From: Corynespora cassiicola
Lineage: Eukaryota; Ascomycota; Dothideomycetes; Pleosporales; Corynesporascaceae
Assembly: GCA_022059125.1 (NCBI GenBank)
Contig: JAEUWY010000005.1
Span: 744,001 to 808,000 of the forward strand
Reading direction: 5' to 3'
DNA length: 64,000 nt
Shown: positions 56,062 through 64,000 of the stretch, piece by piece
How positions within the stretch are numbered: the first letter of the stretch is position 1
How the letters are laid out: the number at the start of each line of letters is the position of its first letter
Position numbers and translations under genes: made by a program
The notes under the pieces: model-generated
Databases searched by the model: none
Seen by the model: the letters and a program-made list of their open reading frames with translations, nothing else
Told to the model about the DNA's origin: nothing

Positions 56062-58992
56062 TCAAACCTTCCGCTTCTTCGATGGTCGTGCGTTCTTTTC
56101 GCGGCGCCTCTGCTCCAGGTTGCGTTGCTTCCGGACGTCCTCGACGCCCTTCAACTCGTTCTTGCCCGTGCCGTCCTTGAACTTGCCAATGCGCTTCTGC
56201 TTGGCCTCGTCCACTCTCTTCTTCTGCGTGTGGTAATCGTCGCGGTACCGATCCGCCTCCTTTGGTGCTTTTTCCATCTTGTGCTTGTAGTATCGGCCGC
56301 CGCCTGGCCCTCCAGCACCACCACCGTGGAAGTGAGCGGGTCGGTTGCTGGTAGACTCTAATTCACCCACCCTCGGCATGCGTCCCAATTTGTTGGACTT
56401 GCGCCATTCATCAAACCGCCCACTGCGGAAACTCGCGGCGATTTTGAGTCCGCTCTCGCCCGTGACCATCTTCGCCCCCTTGGATCCGTCCTCGTCGTTG
56501 ACCCTGGCCACGTATTTTTTGCTCTTCTTGTCCCAGCGCATGCCCCGAGCTTTGCTCGCCTCAGCAAACCCGCGGATCTCGTCGTTGGTGAGGTCCATTG
56601 TCGCTCCTCGGGCCGCCTCAACGAAGTTTGAGTTTTGTTGCGCCGTATTGTATGACCCTGAATGAACGCCATAGGCTCGGTCTTCAGCCAGGTTGAGTCC
56701 CTTTGGTGTGTAGCCCATGAAAATTTCCGCATCCTGCCAAGTGTTGCCAGTTGTTTTCCGTGACGCAGGTTGCGATACCGATACCTCGAGATCGTCGGAG
56801 TCCGAGTCATACGCTGCCTCAACCTCACCTGATGCATCATCATTCATATTTCCCGCCTCATCGCCGTCGTCGGACGACAAGTCTACCCGAGCTGGGGAAG
56901 ACGTGCCGGCCGCCAAGTCCCTGGTCTGCTTCTTCTTCTTCTGTGCGTCGATTTGCTGCCTCCTGCGGCGCATGACCTCAGCTGCTTCTCCGACGGCGCC
57001 ACGTTTGCCAATCTCAAAGACCGTCTCCGCCGGCCTGAATGAGCTGATACGCTCCAACATCTTTTCTTTTTCTCGGAGTGCGTCGTGAACTTCATCGCCA
57101 AATATCAAATGTGGGCCTGTCAAAATTCCGGATGTCTGCAGATCTTTGGCTCTCCTCACCGATTCGGAAGATGCCGAATTCCGTGTTCGGATATACTGTG
57201 ATTCTCCTTTGTTGGCAACTATCCGAAGGTTGTCGAGATCCGGATCGTCGTCCAGCAACTTTGTGACTAGCTCCACGGATGATTCGAGCTCACTCTGGAT
57301 GAACTGGCCCACCACCATATCCTCGGCGAAGTTGGCTTCCGATGACGACGAAGTCGATCTCCCGATCAGCCGTTTCCCCAAGAACAGCTGCAGGTCAATC
57401 ATGTAGGGAACGTCCGAGTTGCGAAGCAAGCTACTGTAATGGCTGTCAGATCATGCCCCCCCGTGAAACTTCGGTACCGCAGCAACTTTTGCTCGGAACC
57501 ACAAAACAAACTTACTAGCTCCAACCCTTGCGTCCTGCACGGGCTGTACGTCCCGTACGATGCACAAAGACCTTTGGTTGGGACGGAAAGTCATAGTTGA
57601 TAACATTTGCCAGGTAGGGCAAATCAAGACCACGAGCCGCGACATCGGTGACAACCAACAGATTCGTCAGCCCTGCCCTGAAGTCTTGCACTTGGAGCTT
57701 TCGGGCCGTCTGGTCCAAGTTACCGTAAACTGTAATATGTCAGAAGGGCCAATGGCACTGCTACACGGGTGTGACCTTACCGTAACTAACGGAATAGCCG
57801 GCAGCGCGTAGCAGAGAATTCAGGTACTCTACTCGATGTTTCGTGGCAGCGAACACAATGGTGGAGTGGGCGGTCGGCGTGTCCGACCCAGTAGGAGCGT
57901 CTGGTCCTCTCTTGCGCTTTTTGCTGGGTCCTTTGGCGCCGGTACCCTTCGCTTGTTTTGCGGCCTCCGTCTCTCCCATTGGCATCTTGATTACCTTATC
58001 TAGCAGGTGGAGCAGCGCGCCGTCTTTGGCGTCCTCCTTGACCGTGAAAAAGGCGTTTTCCAGATCCGGAGATAATTTGGATTCCGCGTCTAAGCGAATG
58101 AGTTTGGGCTCGGACAGGCCAGCGCGAGCAAACTCCACCAACGACTTTGGAAGCGTTGCTGAAAACAGAAGGGACTGCCGAGTGGTGGGTAGTGCGTGAA
58201 GAATCTCGGAAAGTTGGGCCGCAAATCCCATCTCAAACAGGCGGTCGGCTTCGTCGAACACGATGTACCTTACAGATGACAAATCAAGTCCCATTTCTAC
58301 TTTCAGATGCAGAAACCGACCCGGGGTTGCAATGATAATGTCGGGATTCGTGGTCATGGAGCTGAATTCTATTTTCTGTGTTAGCGTCGCGTGATAGTGA
58401 TGAGAAAATGAAACATACGCTCTTCTAGCGAGTCTCCTCCGACCAACAGAATGGTTCTCAAATCTGTGCCTCTCCCAAGTTCCTTTACGACTTTCAGAGT
58501 CTGGAGAGCAAGCTCACGCGAGGGGGATAAGACGATGGCTCTTGCTCCGACTTTAACAGAATGGGTTTTTAGTTTTTCGATCATGGGAATACAGAATGCT
58601 GCAGTTTTGCCGGAACCAGTACGCGCCATGCCCACCACATCTTGTCCGTCGAGTATCAGGGGGACCGCCTTGCGCTGAATGGGAGTGGGGATTGAGAAGC
58701 CCTTGCGCGTGATTGCCTTCAAAAGCGCAGCATTTAGACCCATTGCCTGAAAGCCACCACCCTTTTTGACAGTCTTGCCCTTGAGATTCGAGGCCTTGCG
58801 ATTTGATGCAGCCTGCTTGGCAGCAATAAAAGTCTCATCATCCGAGCCATCGTCGCCTCCGATATCCAAATCGATTCCCAAATCTGCTGTGTGCCCCGGC
58901 TCTTTTCCGCCTATGTCGTCACCTCCGGTGAGGGCGTTGGAGATGTCGAATTCAAATTCCGACAGCGCCGGCGAGCTCGCTCGAGGGGCCAT
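56062..58992 (-). CDS. DBP10: ATP-dependent RNA helicase DBP10 (DDX54)
   Basis: CDS complement(join(56062..57433, 57516..57729, 57781..58368, 58419..58992)), 915 aa. Introns of 50, 51 and 82 nt, each with GTATGT/GTAAGG/GTAAGT donors, restore the frame (...DSLEEQFSSM, ...SVSYVYGNLDQ, ...KGWSYSLLRNSD). Motifs: Q motif [14 protein letters not shown]; Walker A ARTGSGKT (ending at 130); PSRELA; DEAD (230-233); SAT in [28 protein letters not shown]. The C-terminus contains the DBP10 signatures [17 protein letters not shown] and [15 protein letters not shown], then a basic tail ending RPSKKRKV. An acidic N-terminus (GGDDGSDDE) is usual. It acts in the nucleolus in 60S subunit assembly. It is head-to-head with RPA2. 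Confidence 0.96.
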
Positions 58993-59247
58993 GGTCGGTC
59001 GGAAAGCTCGTCGTGGGAGCGGCTCGAGAAAGTGTTGGTGGTGAAGCGCACATGTCGTCTGGAGCTTGAAGTTGCAGGTCGATGAAATTTTTGCACGGAC
59101 CACATTCGAAATCTTGGCTAGCGCGTTCACGTGGGGTCGAGATTTCCTAAGACGCGTCGGGCGTCGCGTACCCCTCCGCGACATCATAACCCCAAGTCCT
59201 GCCAACTTCCCATACCTTGCACGTACGATTAGTGCTGCATTTTCAGA
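58993..59247. promoter_or_regulatory. Bidirectional promoter, DBP10 / RPA2
   Basis: 255 bp between the divergent ATGs at 58992 and 59248. An ACGCGTC-type MluI-box-like sequence (AAGACGCGTCGG) lies at about 59148-59159, a motif known from DNA-replication genes of fungi. A role here is inferred. Confidence 0.55.
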
Positions 59248-60161
59248 ATGAGTGTGTAGCCAAAGTCTTCCCATTGCTCTGCTGTAGAGTGCTAACGTGG
59301 CAGACTACAATTACGACAGTTACGGTGGCGGAGGTGGTGGCGGAGGTGGTGGCTTCATGGCAGGAGAGAGCAGCCAGAGTCCAGGCGGTCGCAAAGTATG
59401 TCGTCGTGACATTTACATCTTCGATGTTACTGACCAAGTATTTCTAGGACTTCGGCCAAGACACCTTGCGCCCAGTCACGATCAAGCAACTTGTAGATGC
59501 TGAAATAATGGGCGACGAGACCAGAATCGACAACCATCTGTTGACGCAAATAACTCTTGTCGCTCAAATACGCAATGTCGTCACCCAGACGACCAACACC
59601 ACATACAAGCTCGATGACGGCACAGGCAGCATAGAAGCCAAGCAATGGATGGATGCGGAAGCGGAGCCCGAAAATTCTCTCAAGCACAAACTCGTCGAAG
59701 GTGAATATTGCAGGGTGTATGGCAAGCTCAAGAACTACAACGACAAGAGACACGTCGCCGCAAACATTATACGTCCATTAGAAGATATGAATGAAGTTTC
59801 GTATCACCTCCTCGATGCAACAGCTGTGCACCTGCACAAATTACATGGGCCTCCGGGCGGTGCAAGCAGCGATGCGGCTGGCGCCAACGGAAATCAAGGA
59901 CGGGCACAGCAGTCGGGAGCAGCAGGTCCTCTTCATATTGGCGGCCAGGATATGACTGGATACCAACCCGTGGCGAGGAAGGTTTTCCAGTACATGTTTG
60001 ATGCCAATCAGACCGACGAGGGCCTGCACCAGCAGAAAATCGCCGCCGACTTGGGCCTGGATACTGCAGAGGTTGCGAGAGCAGGCGATCAGCTGCTGGA
60101 AGGAGGTCTCATCTACACGACCATTGACGACTCGACCTGGGCTGTTCTTGAGCCAAATTAA
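59248..60161 (+). CDS. RFA2: Replication protein A subunit 2 (RPA32)
   Basis: CDS join(59248..59251, 59304..59395, 59448..60161), 269 aa. I propose a 4-nt first exon (ATGA), a 52-nt intron (donor GTGTGT, branch GCTAAC, acceptor CAG) and a second 52-nt intron (GTATGT...CTAG). The result begins [12 protein letters not shown], the usual RPA2 opening. The frame otherwise has no ATG at its start. The Gly/Ser-rich N-terminus is the phosphorylation region. The OB fold follows (about 40-150; [20 protein letters not shown], then [17 protein letters not shown]). A C-terminal winged helix (about 205-269; [28 protein letters not shown]) contacts repair proteins. RPA coats single-stranded DNA in replication, repair and meiosis. 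Confidence 0.94.
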
Positions 60162-60300
60162 AGGATAGATTGGGACCGTATACATTACATGCTACAATCA
60201 CGTAGCTGGCGAAAGAAACAGGCACTATATGAGGCATTCTAGAAAGAACTGCTGCGTATGGTGCTTATGATAGGAATACATTTCCACGTAATGAAAACAA
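60162..60300. other. Short convergent 3' flank
   Basis: 139 bp between the stops of RPA2 (plus) and the DUF202 gene (minus). It must hold both polyadenylation signals. Confidence 0.6.
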
Positions 60301-61124
60301 TCACCGACTACTTTGCGCATTGGTTGAGAGGAACAAGACACACGCCGCCACAATAGTGGTGGCAACAACTGTGAAAACCACTTGAGTCTTCCATCCTGCT
60401 TGGACAAGCGCCGCTCGTTGACTGTACCTCGTGACTGTTTTGATGTAGTTCGCCAGGCCAGATATCAGGCATGCAACGGAGAGAGCCCAGAATATGAGTC
60501 CCAGAGGCAACGCAATCTTTCTCTCTGTAAAACATTAGTTAAATCAATTCTCGGGTGACAGTTGAAATTCCGGAAAAAAGGGTTGGACAGTATTTAGCAA
60601 AAACATGAAGTTCACGTACCGACATCACTAGCCTTAGTTTTGAGATGGAACGACACGATGATGGCGACAGCAACAATGGCCATATAAATGCTCAGTCTCA
60701 ACCACGATAGGAAAGCTTCGTGTATGTTAGCGGTAGAGTTTCTCAGCCACGATGCTTAGGCCTACTTCTCTCATTTGCAGCATGATCTCTCGCGTCGCTT
60801 GCATTGTTATCAAAGAGCAAAGTACCAAGCAGGGGCCTTTCCTTGAACACTACACGGTCATAGTCATTATCCCTGAGAACTGTCAGTCTTCATTGATCAC
60901 GAATTTGATATGCGAAGAATAGGAGTAAAGCCCATTGTCAAGGATCTGCAGGAGGAAACACCTCTCAAGGGTCGATCCGGATGATGCGGATTGGGACGGA
61001 AGAAGACGACATACTGTTTGACTAGGACGGGCTTCGGCTGGAAGAAGGCATAGAATGGTCGAAACGGCGCATCTAGAAGAGCTTGATCAGACCCATCCAT
61101 GCGGTTCAAGGATCTGAAATCCAT
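60301..61124 (-). CDS. DUF202-family membrane protein, four exons
   Basis: CDS complement(join(60301..60524, 60620..60715, 60766..60872, 61015..61124)), 178 aa. Introns are 142, 50 and 95 nt with GTATGT, GTAGGC and GTACGT donors; all joins are in frame. The signature DARDHAANERTFLSWLRLS marks the DUF202 (PF02656) fold, which is shared with the transmembrane part of Vtc1/Vtc4. Three membrane segments follow: SIYMAIVAVAIIVSF, LPLGLIFWALSVACLISGLA and VFTVVATTIVAACVLFL, with KTVTRYSQRAALVQAGWKT between the last two. The N-terminal 70 residues are soluble and lack an SPX domain. The likely location is the vacuolar or another endomembrane; its function is unknown. It is head-to-head with the CIA30 gene. 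Confidence 0.92.
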
Positions 61125-61477
61125 CTTGACGGGGGCCCCAACCCTGCTCTTCTATGCTTGTTCTGTTGAGAAAACACGAGTCACGATTTTACCTAACCCG
61201 AACGGACCTTTAGCTTCAGAGAAGCTAATTCTAATTTATTCCAAAGAGAGCGTGTGCGAAAATGCGACTGCAGTGAAATGAGGAATGAAGTGGATGCGGT
61301 TGGATGAGCGCACGCGATGCATGAATCCGGTCGACGCACGGGCCGTTTGGGGAAATAGTGGGGTGCCCAGGTGAGATCATCGATCGCTCGTGATCACGCA
61401 AAAGCGCGTGGTTACTTCTACTCTACACTCTGTGAGCGCCAGAAAATCACCCACACTCCTTATATACGACGGAAAAA
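61125..61477. promoter_or_regulatory. Bidirectional promoter, DUF202 / CIA30
   Basis: 353 bp between divergent ATGs at 61124 and 61478. A TATATA-like CTTATATACG lies at about 61460-61469, just before the CIA30 ATG. No other gene is seen. Confidence 0.55.
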
Positions 61478-62446
61478 ATGGTGAAGAAGAATGAACTAGC
61501 TTTGTTTGGTGGTGAAAGGTAAGCTGCACCCCGAAATCGCGGGGATGAACGTCGTTGACCGTTCGGAAGAGGATGGGACGCCTCAGATTGGACAGCGAGT
61601 GATGATAGGGTACGCGGCGGAAAGTCACAGGTATCCACTATCTCTACACTTTTGTATCGGTTACCTTTGACTCACTCATCTTAGTCCTACCTCGAGGTTT
61701 CGTCGTCGGGTGCTCGATTTCATGGCAACCTCGACATCAAAACTCTCGGAGGCGCCGGCTTCGCCTCCCAACGCACTACAGGAGATGATAGGTCATGGGA
61801 TCTATCTGCATATGACGGCATTACCCTTCACGTAGGAAAGGCGGATAGCAAACGCTACACTTTTAACCTAAAAGACGAAATTCTTCCCCGTAACCCGGAG
61901 AACGGTCGGGAGCAATCTACTACTTCTTGGGAGTATGATTTTACGTTATCTGATGCTTCGGCCTTTTCAGAGAGCTCCACTATATTCATTGCTTGGGATC
62001 AGCTTAAGCCAACGTATCGCGGTAAAGAGCAAAAAGACGCAAGAAATTTGGATTTGACAAACATAAAGCGTTTCAGTATCATGATGCGAAGGTCAGTACT
62101 ACGCCACGACCTACATGTCCTCTGACTAACGTCAATAGCTTCTTTGGCGATCAGGAAGGCGACTTTTCGCTTTCTATCAAATCTATCAAAGCTGTATCCT
62201 TGCCAGAAGACCTTGAAAAAGGATTCCAGGGCGAGAAGGGATGCTTGCCAGCGCCAGGTGTAAGACTCTGAGCACATTCGTGATATGGACAACACTAAAT
62301 TGTATTTGCAGGACGACCGGAATGGTGTTTCCAAAAAGTCGGCTATATTGTCGTTGCTCGGCTTTGGCGTCGTCACGTATGCGGCTTGCATACTGTTTTG
62401 CCACGTAGTCCGGGGTGGGCACACCACATGGCTATTGCATTGGTAA
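61478..62446 (+). CDS. CIA30-family protein (complex I intermediate-associated protein 30) with possible C-terminal membrane anchor
   Basis: CDS join(61478..61518, 61570..61630, 61685..62091, 62139..62259, 62312..62446), 254 aa. Four introns of 51, 54, 47 and 52 nt. The joined protein begins MVKKNELALFGGERGWDASD. The CIA30 core runs from about residue 15 to 195: WTASDDRVRGGKSQSYLEV, then FHGNLDIKTLGGAGFASQRT, IFIAWDQLKPTYRGKE and MMRSFFGDQEGDFSLSIKSI. In the family this galactose-binding-like fold aids early assembly of mitochondrial NADH dehydrogenase. With donor GTAAGA (62260) the last exon reads SAILSLLGFGVVTYAACILF, a clear membrane segment. With the alternative donor two bases earlier (62258) the frame changes and that segment is lost. 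I prefer the former. No cleavable mitochondrial presequence is obvious. Confidence 0.9.
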
Positions 62447-62639
62447 ACTATCATGTCAGTATGAGTAACATTCATACATTCACCCAACACTATATAAATA
62501 AACGCAATGCAACAAATGCCGCGCCGTTATAACCAATTCGAAACCGATGAACATGGGGGAGTGAGGAGTGCCGTATGCAGTTGATATCAAGAGAGAAAAA
62601 CACCCAGCTTTACTTGAAACAAAGAAATCTACGATGGTT
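62447..62639. other. Short convergent 3' flank
   Basis: 193 bp between the CIA30 stop (plus) and the Zn2Cys6 stop (minus). CACTATATAAATAAACG at about 62488-62504 could serve as a polyadenylation region. Confidence 0.55.
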
Positions 62640-63915
62640 CTAATCCCAAGCCAGACGATTAACCATCTGGCGGATACTTCCGACCATTTTAACACATTGT
62701 GCATCTTTCCCTGCATTCGCCCCACAATTTTGAGGTCCAAACAACTTCTCCCTTTCCTCACGGTGCAAATTGATATCGGTATGCCACCTATGCTGCCTTT
62801 GCTCCATCTCATCCAATAACATGACGAATGGTGTCTGGGCTCCGCCACCAAGAACCTCGGTCTTCAACGCTTTCTTCGCCAGTAGCCTCCAGTCCTTGGC
62901 CTCAAGCTCGATATTGAATCCCATGGGGCAATCAGGCGTCGCTGTATGTAGATGCATAGTACTTGGGTTGAAATCGCCTATCCGGAACGGCTTTTTCTCC
63001 CCTGTAAGCTCTAGACGCGATGCTTCGGCATCGATTTCCGCGAGAACCTTGTGGAAGCGCTCGGCTATAGCGGATAAGAGTGCCGAGAGCGACTGGACGT
63101 TTTGGATCGTAGAAAAGGCCTCTCTGGGACATTTTTCACAACGTAGCATGGTAGAGGCCGTGTTCATCGCTTGTCGCAGTGGCACGATCACGCTGGGGAA
63201 GCTGAAAGAGGAGAGACTTTGAAGGTCGGAGATGGCGAGATACATGATTGAGAGGCATGTGCATGGTGCCGAATCCGGCGTCGTGTTGGATGCGGATGGA
63301 TTGGGTGCGAAAGACGGAGTGGCATCTTTGTTCGCATCTGTAGTGGGTAGAGCGTCCCACAAGGAAGGGTCGATGTTGAAGCTATTCAAAGATTAGAGAT
63401 GTGCAGATCAAAGATCGCATATCAAATTTGGCACGATGGAAGCTTACTCAAGATCTGGAGTGGGTCCCGCATAAGCACTCGCCAGAGAGACATCGGCGTG
63501 GAGTGGAGAAATAAGAGGGCCGTCTATTGCGCCGTCGCCCTGAAAATCTGAGAAACCGGGAAAGCCATCCAGCTCTGGGGGCGAAATATATCCAAATTCG
63601 GCGATGGTAGCTGCCTGGAAACTACTCGTCGTAGTAACTGTGTGCTGCACATCTGCTGGTGAGTGATCGGCAGGAGCAGATTCCTCTCTTCTTCTCTTCC
63701 TCGGCCGCCCCATTTGTTTCTGGGGTGAATAAACACAGTTGATTTTCTCCCTGTCGCATCGACTACACGTCGGGCTCTCTCCGGAGCACTTTAACTTCCT
63801 TGTTCCTGATTTCCATGTTAATCACGCGGTTGGCCACGGAAACAGGGGGCTGTGTCGACTCACGGCACTCATCGCAGGCAGCATGCAGCTTTTCCGATGT
63901 CTTTGGCTCGGGCAT
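62640..63915 (-). CDS. Zn2Cys6 transcription factor, three exons
   Basis: CDS complement(join(62640..63381, 63448..63805, 63864..63915)), 383 aa. Introns are 58 nt (GTGAGT...TCAG) and 66 nt (GTAAGC, CTAATC, TAG). The first intron splits the codon for R18 inside the zinc cluster: C14, C17, C24, C31, C34 and C41 (ACDECRTRKLKCSGESPTCS, then RCDREKINCVYSP). A basic linker GRPRKRRREES follows. The C-terminal half (CTCLSIMYLAISDLQSL, RCEKCPREAFSTIQNVQSL, LLDEMEQRQHRWHTD) is helical and resembles the C-terminal regions of AflR-like fungal regulators. It is a nuclear DNA-binding regulator. No biosynthetic cluster is visible inside the window; genes beyond the right edge are unknown. The gene is complete, ending 85 bp before the window end. 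Confidence 0.92.
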
Positions 63916-64000
63916 AATGCTTCCGTAGGATACAACACGCCAAGAACCATTCGAATCTTATGGCCTGGAGGGTAAGCGAAGGATATATAGTAGTGGAGAG
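63916..64000. promoter_or_regulatory. Start of the Zn2Cys6 gene promoter
   Basis: The last 85 bp of the window. On the minus strand a TATA-like CTATATATCC lies at about 63983-63992, some 70 bp upstream of the ATG at 63915. Confidence 0.5.

Noticed and set aside
1..64000. Search by eye for tRNA, 5S rRNA, CRISPR, intact transposons and secondary-metabolite backbone genes
   Set aside because: No T-loop GTTCRANYC with a matching acceptor stem, no 5S core, no regularly spaced repeats, no transposase or reverse-transcriptase motifs, and no PKS/NRPS domains were recognised. The tandem repeats seen are simple-sequence repeats.

Overview
This window is nuclear DNA of a filamentous ascomycete, most likely a Sordariomycete and perhaps Hypocreales. 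The reasons are 45-142 nt introns with GTAAGT/GTATGT-type donors and CTRAC/CTAAC branch sites, GC-rich coding DNA next to intergenic DNA full of simple repeats, and gene families typical of Pezizomycotina (Zn2Cys6 factors, a 'tachykinin-like' fungal transcription-factor-domain protein, Hei10, CIA30). I cannot name the species. I see no rRNA, tRNA, CRISPR array, intact transposon or prokaryotic feature.

Left part (1-7.3 kb): translation factor eEF1B-beta; a two-exon protein of unknown function; a head-to-head pair of prefoldin subunit 5 and a JmjC protein; and the meiotic RING protein Hei10 in three exons.

7.3-25.7 kb is gene-poor. It holds three minus-strand C2H2 zinc-finger paralogues at about 11.0-12.3, 15.2-16.6 and 19.85-21.3 kb. 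Each has the same two-finger C-terminus with an unusual 15-residue loop in finger 1. The long spacers contain short coding-like stretches broken by stops or frame changes, which I read as possible gene relics. This is the most unusual region of the window.

25.7-42.7 kb is a mix: an unknown Ser/Tyr/His-rich protein, an F-box protein, the head-to-head pair RAD10 (repair nuclease subunit) and MED19 (Mediator), a basic low-complexity protein, a five-exon fungal transcription-factor-domain protein, and the head-to-head pair DBP4 (rRNA-processing helicase) and a DNAJC8-like J protein with a 16-nt microexon.

42.7-56 kb contains one gene, a Zn2Cys6 regulator with Gln/His tracts. It is flanked by 2.7 kb and 8.3 kb of repeat-rich DNA in which I could support no gene.

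56-64 kb is a compact housekeeping block: DBP10 head-to-head with RPA2, a DUF202 membrane protein head-to-head with a CIA30-family protein, and a complete three-exon Zn2Cys6 factor at the right edge. Exon structures were worked out by hand from splice signals and reading-frame continuity; every joined CDS given here stays in frame through to its stop. Protein family names come from recognition of conserved motifs, without a database search.
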